5,261 bases of DNA, from positions 1 to 5,261 of the forward strand of contig JALVWL010000007.1 of assembly GCA_027034965.1 (NCBI GenBank). The letters are read 5' to 3'. The notes below the pieces were generated by a model. The model saw nothing but the letters and a program-made list of their open reading frames with translations. It did not search any database and was not told where the DNA came from. The position numbers and the translations under genes were made by a program. Positions within the stretch are counted from its first letter, which is position 1. The number at the start of each line of letters is the position of its first letter. Origin of the DNA: Candidatus Omnitrophota bacterium (lineage in GTDB: Bacteria > Omnitrophota > Gorgyraeia > S143-82). Below, piece after piece: positions 1 to 4,859 of this stretch.

Positions 1-1
1 C

Positions 2-814
2 TCTGGGATAGGTGAGCATCTATTGCGGGATATTATCGGGATTGAGCTTAAGTTAGGGGCGGATATCGTAACGCCTCACCAGCTAAAACCCGCTGATTTT
101 GACACAGCTGACATTAGAGGCGTGATTGATAAGCTATATTTCCTGCCAGAAAAGAAAACGATAGTCATAGCAGATTACAAAACAGGCAACGCCATCAATT
201 ATGACAAAGAGCAGGCCTTATTCTATGCCTTGCTGGTCTCTGCCAATTATCAGAAATTAGGCCTGCCAGAGGATTTTGACCATATCGTTGCCCTGTTTGA
301 ATTCCCTCGCCATATCTACGAGATTAGCTTTGAACTGGATGGTGAGGAGATTTTATCGTTTTTGGCCTTTATTTCGGCCTGTATTGAACGAATTGAAGCA
401 GGGGGCTACGACACCCCTTCTGTAGGGGAACATTGCATTGTGTGCCCTTACAGAGGCCTTTGCGAGGCTGTTAAGGATGAGATGGCGGGGTTGCCTGAGG
501 ATTTGACGGTTGAGGCCTTGCTTGAGGAGTATTTCCGACTCCAAGCCAAGACAGAGACCGTTAAGGCGCTGTTGCAACAATACAGCGCAGATAAGAATAT
601 TGTGGTGGATGGTTATGAGATTGGCTATCGGGAAAGGAAGTCTTACGATTGGGATATAGACAAAGCCGTTGAATATGCCATAGCAAATAATAGCTTTGAT
701 GTGCTGTCTGTGAACAGCAGGAAGGCACTTAAAAACGATGTTTTAGTAAAAGAAGCGCTGAAAAAGGTAAAGAAAAGCACCGTTTGGGGTGTTTATAAGG
801 CAAAAAAGTCTTGA
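2..814 (+). CDS. RecB/Cas4-like PD-(D/E)XK nuclease, 5' end cut by window
   Basis: The frame is open from the left edge with no stop, so the true start lies outside the window; the TTG at 23 is only the first possible internal start. Counting from that TTG, the protein shows the core of the RecB-type nuclease fold: a GVID segment with D36, then IADYKTG (D51 and K53, the DxK of the PD-(D/E)XK site), then QALFY (Q64, Y68), the QxxxY motif of the RecB/AddB/Cas4 branch. Near the C-terminus C138, C141 and C147 are spaced CxxC-x5-C, as in Fe-S cluster nucleases of this group, which usually take a fourth Cys from upstream, here outside the window. The last 100 residues are charged and helical. Established for the family: metal-dependent DNA exonuclease, in phages often paired with a recombinase. 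Its position before replication and RusA genes fits phage DNA processing. The stop codon lies within the -35 box of the next promoter. The family is well supported; the exact role is inferred. Confidence 0.85.
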   Translation, partial: SGIGEHLLRDIIGIELKLGADIVTPHQLKPADFDTADIRGVIDKLYFLPEKKTIVIADYKTGNAINYDKEQALFYALLVSANYQKLGLPEDFDHIVALFEFPRHIYEISFELDGEEILSFLAFISACIERIEAGGYDTPSVGEHCIVCPYRGLCEAVKDEMAGLPEDLTVEALLEEYFRLQAKTETVKALLQQYSADKNIVVDGYEIGYRERKSYDWDIDKAVEYAIANNSFDVLSVNSRKALKNDVLVKEALKKVKKSTVWGVYKAKKS

Positions 815-839
815 CAAAGGAGTGTTGTTTTGGTAAGAT
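811..839 (+). promoter_or_regulatory. Sigma-70/sigma-A type promoter
   Basis: TTGACA at 811-816 is a perfect -35 box, followed by a 17-base spacer and TAAGAT at 834-839 as -10 box (5 of 6 to TATAAT). TGG at 831-833 adds an extended -10 (TGn). Transcription should begin near 846. The -35 box overlaps the stop codon of the upstream nuclease gene, so the promoter was fitted into the gene end. It drives the structured leader and, if the terminator at 878-961 is passed, the HNH gene and the genes behind it. Start site is predicted, not measured. Confidence 0.8.
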
Positions 840-847
840 AAATCTAA

Positions 848-940
848 ACGGAGGAAGGCAGGAATGAAAGAGATATTAACCGCCCCAGAAATCCAAGTAA
901 AGAGACCCCCCTCTAAAGTCCCTTTACTGCCTTCTTCCGT
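848..940 (+). promoter_or_regulatory. Leader RNA stem A/A' that covers a ribosome binding site
   Basis: Bases 848-861 (acggaggaaggcag) pair with 927-940 (ctgccttcttccgt) over 14 bp with a single G-U. The 5' arm begins about two bases after the predicted transcription start, so the RNA 5' end would be closed in a helix, and it contains the GGAGG at 850-854 that serves the small ORF at 864. Inside lies a smaller hairpin, 896-902 with 922-928 (7 bp) plus 904-906 with 918-920; its last two bases compete with the A' arm. The A/A' stem interleaves with the terminator stem (5' arms in order A, B; 3' arms A', B'), so the two must compete or form a pseudoknot. The pairing is read directly; a regulatory role is inferred. 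Confidence 0.55.
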
Positions 941-977
941 GCTGGGGCGGTTTTTTATTTTGGGAGGTGGCAAGTGA
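864..977 (+). CDS. Small leader ORF, 37 codons, coupled to the HNH gene
   Basis: An ATG at 864 follows GGAGG (850-854) by nine bases and opens a 37-codon frame ending at TGA 975-977. That stop overlaps the GTG start of the HNH gene (974-976) as GTGA, the arrangement used for translational coupling. The peptide is basic and proline-containing (KRPP, VPLLP) and ends LGRFFILGGGK; I recognise no family. Its coding sequence contains both arms of the terminator, the 3' arm of stem A and the SD of the HNH gene, so a ribosome translating it would disrupt all of them. No single amino acid is strongly enriched, which argues against classical amino-acid attenuation. Alternatives: a real small phage protein, or an open frame by chance in a noncoding leader. 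The start, SD and coupling are visible; expression is inferred. Confidence 0.45.
   Translation: MKEILTAPEIQVKRPPSKVPLLPSSVLGRFFILGGGK
878..961 (+). terminator. Intrinsic terminator/attenuator inside the leader
   Basis: Bases 878-888 (aaccgccccag) pair perfectly with 942-952 (ctggggcggtt), an 11-bp GC-rich stem, followed directly by a T-rich run (TTTTTTATTTT, 951-961). The loop is long (53 bases) and carries its own small hairpin, unusual for a plain terminator. It lies about 100 bases after the predicted transcription start and 12 bases before the HNH start codon. It can end transcripts read through from the nuclease gene, and it would also stop the transcript begun at 846, giving an RNA of about 115 nt unless it is overridden. 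Confidence 0.75.
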
Positions 978-1726
978 CCGCAGGATTGCCAAAAGAGCTT
1001 AAAAAAGAAATTGAAGATTATCTGCGATTAACCAAAGTTAGACCAATCATAACCCCTGATTATGTCCTAACGGAAGATGATGTTTTTTGGCTGAGCGACT
1101 TAATAAAAGAATATGGCACAACGGCTGTTGTTGCAAACCTTATTCGTTCTTTAGGCAAAGATTTCCCTTTTATAATAACAGGTGCGCATTGTTCAATGTG
1201 CGGCAGAGAAGAGAATATAACCTTATCAAAAACAAAATTTTGCGCCGCATTAAGTAGTGGCTGGGATTATGTCTGCCCTATATGTAAAAGAAGGCAAGAG
1301 GATGAAGCAGAAAAGAAAAGAAGGGAAGAGGCAAAGAAATTCAGGCAACAGCTAAAAAAGCAACAAGAAGAGGCTACACAATTCTTTACAGAGACATACC
1401 TTAATCCAGATAGCAATTGGACAATACCTTTGGAAAAAGCCTTTTATAGATTGAGCCAAGTATACGACCAGACCGATAAAGATAAAATAGCTAAATACAT
1501 CCGTTCTATGGATTATGATGACTTTTTAGAAACGCCATATTGGAAGGCAATTTCTTATCACAAGAAAAGGCAGGCTGGATTTAGATGTCAGCTATGCAAT
1601 TCAGATGGGTATTTAGTAACACATCATCGGGATTATAAAAGGGCTTATGGGTGGGAAATAGAAAACTTATCAGAATTAATAGTTTTATGCGATAGTTGCC
1701 ATGAAACACATCATCTTTATAACTAA
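974..1726 (+). CDS. HNH endonuclease with extra Cys4 zinc site
   Basis: The 250-residue protein starts at GTG 974, five bases after GGGAGG within 962-970; no better start is near. Residues 1-65 are helical and unassigned. C73-C76 with C101-C104 form a probable structural zinc site. Residues 105-140 are a highly charged coiled-coil-like stretch rich in K, E and Q. The C-terminus is a standard HNH domain: C205/C208, H217-H218, N231, C239/C242 with H243 and H246-H247, giving both the structural zinc and the beta-beta-alpha metal catalytic site. All key residues are present, so it should cleave DNA. HNH proteins in phages include homing (mobile) nucleases, packaging cofactors and free-standing nucleases; here it sits between a RecB-like nuclease and a replication gene, far from any visible packaging gene. 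A promoter and leader of its own suggest an inserted or separately controlled module, which is inference. It is followed by the replication gene after 11 bases. Confidence 0.85.
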   Translation: MTAGLPKELKKEIEDYLRLTKVRPIITPDYVLTEDDVFWLSDLIKEYGTTAVVANLIRSLGKDFPFIITGAHCSMCGREENITLSKTKFCAALSSGWDYVCPICKRRQEDEAEKKRREEAKKFRQQLKKQQEEATQFFTETYLNPDSNWTIPLEKAFYRLSQVYDQTDKDKIAKYIRSMDYDDFLETPYWKAISYHKKRQAGFRCQLCNSDGYLVTHHRDYKRAYGWEIENLSELIVLCDSCHETHHLYN

Positions 1727-1737
1727 AGGAGGGCAGG

Positions 1738-2832
1738 ATGAATAAAGCGTGCGAAGAGAGGCTAAACTTTGTGTTAACAGGGAATATCATCCCAATTATC
1801 TGGTATAAACAAATCAAAAAGAGAGTTTGGGACAGAAAAAACAACAGATGGGCAACCAGTCAGCAAACCGACCACATAGCCATCGCTATATTGGCTGATA
1901 TTCTTTACTGGTATTTGCCGTCAGAGGTTAGGAACGAGGAAACTGGCGAATTGATAGGGTATAAACAGAAATTCAAAGGGGAAAAACTACAAAAAAGCTA
2001 CAAGAGCTATGGGGAAATGCTAAATTGCCCAGCCAGCACAGTAAAGCAATCTATAGATAATCTTGTCAATTTAGGGCTTATCAATAGGGAGTTTAAGACA
2101 ATCACCACCAAAACTGGATTAACATTAACTAACCTAATGTTTTTAGAACCCAATATAGAAGCGATAAAATCTATCACATACCCTGAAGATGCGAAACTGG
2201 AGCCTGAAGAAAAAGATTATGATATAGATGCCTATTCCTGTGATGAACAACAACCTATTCCAGAACAACAATACCCCCCTCCTCTTGTAACACAAGAGGA
2301 TGTGGATGGCAAAGACAAGGAGACAAATACAGAGAATACTACAAAGATTTCTATAGATAATAATATATATAATGCACCGAACGATAAAAAACCCAAAAAA
2401 ACAGATAAACCCCAATCTTACGAAGAAGAGGTAGAAGCCTTCTTTAAGAGCGTTCAACAACAAGATTGGTGGGATGATTTTATATTAGCCTTCCCTAACG
2501 TAACCACGAAAGGGGAGCTTACACGGGCAAAGGTCTGGCTGCTATCGAACCAGCAGAAGCGCAAGAAGAACTTCAAACGGTTTTTATATAACTGGTTCTC
2601 TAAAGCGCAGGACAGGTATGATAGAATGAGGATGGCGAAAGGGGGTAGTGCTTATGGTAGACGAAGCGAAATTGAAGCAATTAGCGAACGGCTTGATATC
2701 GCAAGCCAAAGGGGGGAAGATAGAAAAGACGGGCAAGACGCTGAAAAAAATAGCCAATCTGATATATGCCTCCACAATCCCCTTATTACGGGAACTTTCG
2801 GAGACGGAACGCCAATCACTGGACCATTTTAA
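1738..2832 (+). CDS. Phage replication initiator-like protein (winged helix)
   Basis: ATG 1738 follows a very strong AAAGGAGGG (1725-1733). The protein has three parts. Residues about 1-140 resemble the N-terminal domain of phage replication/DnaD-like organisers: a hydrophobic helix IAILADILYWY (49-59), then a winged helix-turn-helix (about 88-130; SYGEMLNCPASTVKQSIDNL with LGLI after it). Residues about 145-227 are a low-complexity acidic and Pro/Gln-rich linker. Residues about 228-301 form a C-terminal segment of the WLLSNQQKRKKNFKRFLYNWF type seen at the end of many phage replication proteins. The frame then continues 63 more codons (to 364) out of frame over the next gene; that tail is hydrophilic and not family-like. 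The expected role is binding the phage origin and bringing in host helicase or its loader. The linker DNA carries origin-like features. The family is read from residue patterns; origin binding is inferred. Confidence 0.75.
   Translation: MNKACEERLNFVLTGNIIPIIWYKQIKKRVWDRKNNRWATSQQTDHIAIAILADILYWYLPSEVRNEETGELIGYKQKFKGEKLQKSYKSYGEMLNCPASTVKQSIDNLVNLGLINREFKTITTKTGLTLTNLMFLEPNIEAIKSITYPEDAKLEPEEKDYDIDAYSCDEQQPIPEQQYPPPLVTQEDVDGKDKETNTENTTKISIDNNIYNAPNDKKPKKTDKPQSYEEEVEAFFKSVQQQDWWDDFILAFPNVTTKGELTRAKVWLLSNQQKRKKNFKRFLYNWFSKAQDRYDRMRMAKGGSAYGRRSEIEAISERLDIASQRGEDRKDGQDAEKNSQSDICLHNPLITGTFGDGTPITGPF
2245..2410. other. Candidate replication origin within the initiator gene
   Basis: Two exact 9-base direct repeats (gaacaacaa) lie at 2245-2253 and 2263-2271, 18 bases apart. 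They are followed by a C6 run (2274-2279), a perfect 9-bp hairpin with a 3-base loop (2280-2288 with 2292-2300), and a very AT-rich tract around 2337-2410 (14 G/C in the 60 bases 2341-2400) that includes taatatatataa. Repeats followed by an easily melted tract inside the initiator gene is the layout of lambda-type origins. Only two repeats are visible and they code for a Gln-rich linker, so low-complexity coding sequence could explain them. Confidence 0.3.
2280..2300. repeat. Perfect 9-bp inverted repeat with 3-base loop
   Basis: tcctcttgt (2280-2288) pairs with acaagagga (2292-2300) around loop aac. It sits in the linker-coding part of the replication gene directly after six C residues. There is no T-run, so it is not an intrinsic terminator. 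It could be a protein-binding or single-strand initiation hairpin, or part of an origin. Confidence 0.6.
2638..2645 (+). promoter_or_regulatory. Ribosome binding site deciding the start at 2654
   Basis: aaaggggg at 2638-2645 lies eight bases before ATG 2654, good spacing. The in-frame GTG at 2648 would be only two bases from it and is therefore unlikely. This site lies inside the replication ORF near the point where that protein's family-like sequence ends. Confidence 0.6.
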
Positions 2833-3172
2833 GGAGGCTGCAGCAGGGCTATTACCCAGAGATAGAAGTATGCTTTGGAATAGCGATAAATATAAAGAGG
2901 TGCGGGCAAAGATTGCCAAGATAGATGAGGCTATACGGCAGATAGATAGCGATGTTATGTTTTGCGAGTGGGCTTTACAGTATTTTAACTGGATAGAACT
3001 AACAGAAGATGAGCAACGAGCTTATAAGTTTATATTTGACAGGAAGGAGGCATTGCGACAGAGGAAGGAGGAGATTGTTAAATACTGCCGCCGTGAGGGT
3101 ATACCTATTGTTCATACTGCGGTATTACCAGAAGAAGTGGCAAAGATAAAAAAGGGGGGCGAGGATGTTTAA
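2654..3172 (+). CDS. Unknown helical phage protein, start buried in previous ORF
   Basis: I do not recognise a family. The 172-residue product is almost entirely charged and predicted helical: a basic N-terminus (about 5-40, with K and G repeats), a segment PLLRELSETERQ (43-54), and two long heptad-like stretches (about 79-100 and 118-147), ending with a short basic tail KIKKGGEDV. A few aromatic residues lie mid-protein (FCEWALQYFNW, 103-113). No Cys pairs, no membrane helix and no nuclease motif is visible. The first 59 codons overlap the 3' part of the replication ORF in the +1 frame; the sequence in this frame looks as protein-like there as further on, which favours it as the genuine reading. 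It overlaps the next gene by eight bases. Position in the replication block suggests a DNA-metabolism accessory, which is inference only. Confidence 0.7.
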   Translation: MVDEAKLKQLANGLISQAKGGKIEKTGKTLKKIANLIYASTIPLLRELSETERQSLDHFKEAAAGLLPRDRSMLWNSDKYKEVRAKIAKIDEAIRQIDSDVMFCEWALQYFNWIELTEDEQRAYKFIFDRKEALRQRKEEIVKYCRREGIPIVHTAVLPEEVAKIKKGGEDV

Positions 3173-3443
3173 GGTCATCAAAGTCAAAGAAGATGTATCC
3201 AAGCGTGGCAATGGCAAGTTTTACTGGGTTTTTATGCGGGATTTAAGCGATAATCGGTCTTGTAGAACCTACATAGGCACAAATTACCGCAATTTCAGTA
3301 GGTGGCAGGGAATTATAAGCCAGGTCCAGGCAGGCAAAGAAATCTTTTTAGATGGGCTGGTGTATAGAAATAAAAGGGCAAGGATTATAGATGCCGATAG
3401 TTTATTTACAGTTGCGGGGGTAGGATATGCGAGTAGAGTTTAA
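3165..3443 (+). CDS. Small beta-rich phage protein, possibly OB-like
   Basis: ATG 3165 overlaps the previous stop and follows a GGGGGGCGAGG purine run (3154-3164). The 92-residue product alternates short hydrophobic strands and turns: FKVIKVKED at the start, KFYWVFMRDL (18-27), CRTYIG (33-38), a loop with a conserved-looking NFSRW (43-47), EIFLDGLV (59-66), and ARIIDADS (72-79). This pattern of beta strands with Arg and aromatic residues suggests a small barrel such as an OB fold that could bind nucleic acid, but no diagnostic motif confirms it. Lying directly before RusA and overlapping it by 17 bases, it is probably co-translated with the resolvase. Other readings are a single-strand binding accessory or a structural adaptor. 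Real gene: confident; function: unknown. Confidence 0.7.
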   Translation: MFKVIKVKEDVSKRGNGKFYWVFMRDLSDNRSCRTYIGTNYRNFSRWQGIISQVQAGKEIFLDGLVYRNKRARIIDADSLFTVAGVGYASRV

Positions 3444-3813
3444 GATTGAGGGCAAGCCTGTGCCTTTGCAGAGGGCAAGGGTAAACAGCAAGACAGGAAC
3501 AATTTACACCCCACGCAGGTCAAAACAGTTCGAGAAACTGGTGCATCTGTCCGCCAAGCAGGCTGGTTTAAGGAAGATAAAGAACAGTGAATATGTTTCA
3601 ATAGAGGCGTTATTTGTATCTAAAACCGCCTTTAAGGGGGATATAGACAACTATCTAAAGGCAGTATTTGACGGGTTAAGGCACTTTTTTAATGATAATC
3701 GGGTCTTTGATGTATGGGCAAGGAAGCGCAAGCCAGAGAAGGGAGAAGGGGAATATTCGATAATCTCTGTGGGGTATATAGTATTTGACAGACCAAAAAG
3801 GAGGGGGAGATGA
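3427..3813 (+). CDS. rusA: RusA-family Holliday junction resolvase
   Basis: The 128-residue length and motifs match RusA. The N-terminus has the family's FKIEGKPVPLQRAR (5-18), then YTPRRSKQFE (27-36) as in the family's usual 'YTP' region. The signature KGDIDNYLKAVFDGL supplies D72, D74 and K78, corresponding to the D70, D72 and K76 of E. coli RusA, and FNDNRV contributes D90 as the third acidic residue; all catalytic positions are therefore intact. RusA works as a dimer that cuts Holliday junctions symmetrically; phages use it to resolve branched replication and recombination DNA before packaging. ATG 3427 follows GGGGG (3416-3420) by six bases and overlaps the previous gene by 17 bases; the end overlaps the next start as ATGA. 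Family assignment is secure. Confidence 0.92.
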   Translation: MRVEFKIEGKPVPLQRARVNSKTGTIYTPRRSKQFEKLVHLSAKQAGLRKIKNSEYVSIEALFVSKTAFKGDIDNYLKAVFDGLRHFFNDNRVFDVWARKRKPEKGEGEYSIISVGYIVFDRPKRRGR

Positions 3814-3995
3814 GCACTAAATGCTTTTATTGCGGCAGACACACTAGCCTTATGGTCCTGATAAAACTGGATAAAGATAGGTGGTATTGCAGTAAATGTT
3901 TCAAAGAGATGGTCCCCTCTACCCCCAAAAAGGGGAGCTCTCCGCCACCTGAGGGCTCCCCTACGCCCCCCATTAAAGAGGAGGTGGGCAGATGA
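3810..3995 (+). CDS. Small zinc-ribbon protein with proline-rich tail
   Basis: ATG 3810 follows AAGGAGG (3798-3804) and overlaps the RusA stop as ATGA. In the 61-residue product C5-C8 and C27-C30 form a clear zinc ribbon around a short beta hairpin (MVLIKLDKDRWY). Residues 36-54 are a Pro/Ser/Gly-rich segment unlike the rest, encoded by the palindromic DNA at 3913-3962, so the original protein may have been only about 40-45 residues. The final IKEEVGR is encoded by the SD region of the next gene. Tiny zinc ribbons are common in phage replication regions and are usually of unknown function; DNA, RNA or protein binding are all possible. Confidence 0.7.
   Translation: MSTKCFYCGRHTSLMVLIKLDKDRWYCSKCFKEMVPSTPKKGSSPPPEGSPTPPIKEEVGR
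3913..3962. repeat. Palindromic element inside the zinc-ribbon gene
   Basis: aggggagctctc (3931-3942) pairs with gagggctcccct (3951-3962) over 12 bp with one G-U, loop cgccacct. A second, exclusive hairpin is possible: tcccct (3913-3918) with agggga (3931-3936). No T-run follows, so it is not an intrinsic terminator. The TCCCCT / AGGGGAGCT / GAGGG / CTCCCCT plan resembles GC-rich dispersed palindromes found in many bacterial genomes. It is GC-rich against its surroundings and keeps the reading frame. An inserted repeat is inferred; only one copy is present in the window. Confidence 0.6.
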
Positions 3996-4201
3996 GGGAA
4001 TATATAATAAATCTGGATACGGTTTGTTGGTTAACTTTTGAGAAGGTAGGCAGGCAAGTAGCTGTGCGGGCTGAGTTTATAAATGGCGAACGCAGACAAT
4101 TTATAATGCGGGAGCTTGATTGGATAGATCTCCGGAGAGCTCTTGACCGCCGTAGATTCAAGTCAGTTAAAGAACAATTAAAAAGCAAGGGGCAACAATG
4201 A
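3992..4201 (+). CDS. Hypothetical 69-aa phage protein
   Basis: I do not recognise it. ATG 3992 follows GGAGGT (3980-3985) by six bases and overlaps the previous stop as ATGA; its own stop overlaps the next start as ATGA. The N-terminal half looks like beta strands (YIINLDTVCWLTFEKV, then VAVRAEFING), the C-terminal half is a basic amphipathic helix (DWIDLRRALDRRRFKSVKEQ). There is a single Cys and no zinc site or membrane segment. A net basic charge and helical tail could mean nucleic-acid contact, but nothing specific supports that. Tight coupling on both sides makes it a real gene. Confidence 0.65.
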   Translation: MREYIINLDTVCWLTFEKVGRQVAVRAEFINGERRQFIMRELDWIDLRRALDRRRFKSVKEQLKSKGQQ

Positions 4202-4617
4202 TAGACAGAAGGATATACAAACCACACGAGAACCTATTGAAAGGGTTCGAAATCCTGGTTAAGGAAAACCCAGGGGATTATATGCTGTTGGTTGTTACTT
4301 ATGGGACGCATCCTTGCGCTTATGTGGGCATTCCATTAACACATCCGCTTGCAAGGAAACCCTGCAATGAGATAGAGATAGACTGCTACGGCGGCTTGAC
4401 TTTTGGCGAAGATGGTTATTTTGTGGCAAAAAGATTTAAGGATGACGATTTAAGAGACTATTATTGGTATGGCTGGGATTATGCCCACTCAGAAGATTTT
4501 GGGTATTATCCCGCATATCCTCATCCTTTCCTTGATGGCAAAGCCTGGAGGGTTGAGGAAATATACCAGCAGGCTTTAGATGTTATAAGGCAGTTTAAGA
4601 AAAAGGAGGTGCAGTAA
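4198..4617 (+). CDS. 'GGLT...GWDYAH' phage protein, first copy
   Basis: ATG 4198 follows AAGGGG (4187-4192) and overlaps the previous stop as ATGA. The 139-residue protein carries the landmarks of a phage/prophage family of unknown function that I recognise by motif: a CAYVGIP...HPL segment (40-51), DCYGGLTF (62-69), and YGWDYAHSED (91-100). The His, Asp and Cys residues of these motifs could form a metal or active site, but no activity is established to my knowledge. The middle (70-90) is acidic and variable; the C-terminus (about 117-136) is a helix. A diverged relative begins at 4955, so this is one of two paralogues separated by a small membrane protein gene. It ends in the TAATG overlap with the next gene. 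Confidence 0.75.
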   Translation: MIDRRIYKPHENLLKGFEILVKENPGDYMLLVVTYGTHPCAYVGIPLTHPLARKPCNEIEIDCYGGLTFGEDGYFVAKRFKDDDLRDYYWYGWDYAHSEDFGYYPAYPHPFLDGKAWRVEEIYQQALDVIRQFKKKEVQ

Positions 4618-4829
4618 TGGGGGCATTTATATTCGGTCTAATCGTAGGCGCCAATGTTGGCGTAATCTTAATGGCAATCCTTGCGGTGGGCAAGGATGCC
4701 AGGGAGAAGGAATATATCCGTGCATTGCGTAGTGAATGTTGCGATTATACGGTTGAGATGGAGCCAGCGTTTCGGTGCCTGAAATGCGGGCACTATTGCA
4801 GGGTAAAGGATATAAACAAAACAGGGTGA
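4617..4829 (+). CDS. Membrane-anchored small Cys-rich protein (DUF3789-like N-terminus)
   Basis: ATG 4617 shares its A with the upstream TAA stop (TAATG) and follows AAAGGAGGT (4602-4610). In the 70-residue product residues 3-24 are one hydrophobic helix with small-residue spacing (GLIVGANVGVILMAILAVG), resembling the short phage DUF3789 proteins. Then comes a charged linker (26-39) and a compact Cys-rich end: C41-C42, C54-x2-C57 and C61, plausibly a zinc ribbon facing the cytoplasm. It looks like a membrane tether for a zinc module, or an anchored regulator; the fusion of the two parts in one short protein is notable. Neighbours suggest no pathway. The gene is well supported, the function is not known. 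Confidence 0.7.
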   Translation: MGAFIFGLIVGANVGVILMAILAVGKDAREKEYIRALRSECCDYTVEMEPAFRCLKCGHYCRVKDINKTG

Positions 4830-4831
4830 TA

Positions 4832-4859
4832 TGTTTACATTGGCGAGGAGATGTAAACG
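4832..4859. repeat. Inverted repeat, possible operator or RNA hairpin
   Basis: gtttacat (4833-4840) and atgtaaac (4851-4858) are exact inverted copies around the 10-base loop tggcgaggag; the flanking 4832/4859 adds a G-U pair in RNA. As RNA, the loop would display GAGGAG (4845-4850), a possible ribosome binding site for an ATG at 4862. As DNA, the symmetric arms spaced by one helical turn suit a dimeric repressor. It lies just after the stop at 4829 in the only loose spacer of the right half. No convincing promoter boxes were found with it. Confidence 0.5.

Noticed and set aside
353..580. Minus-strand open frame inside the RecB-like nuclease gene
   Set aside because: It is antisense to a gene with clear nuclease motifs, lacks a convincing ribosome binding site and has no recognisable protein pattern.
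2143..2463. Minus-strand 106-codon frame rich in Phe, Ile and Leu
   Set aside because: The hydrophobic look comes from reading the AT-rich, Lys/Asn-rich linker of the replication gene backwards; there is no SD and no neighbouring minus-strand gene.
2830..2836. AAGGAGG just after the replication gene stop as the SD of a shorter downstream gene
   Set aside because: No ATG, GTG or TTG lies within usable distance; the next in-frame ATG is over 30 bases away.
3651..3842. Other minus-strand frames such as 3651-3842, 3973-4227 and 4668-4868
   Set aside because: All lie opposite well-supported, coupled plus-strand genes and show no SD or family signal.
3931..3962. Hairpin at 3931-3962 as an intrinsic terminator
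   Set aside because: The stem is strong but is followed by acgcccccc rather than a T-run, and the genes on both sides are translationally coupled.
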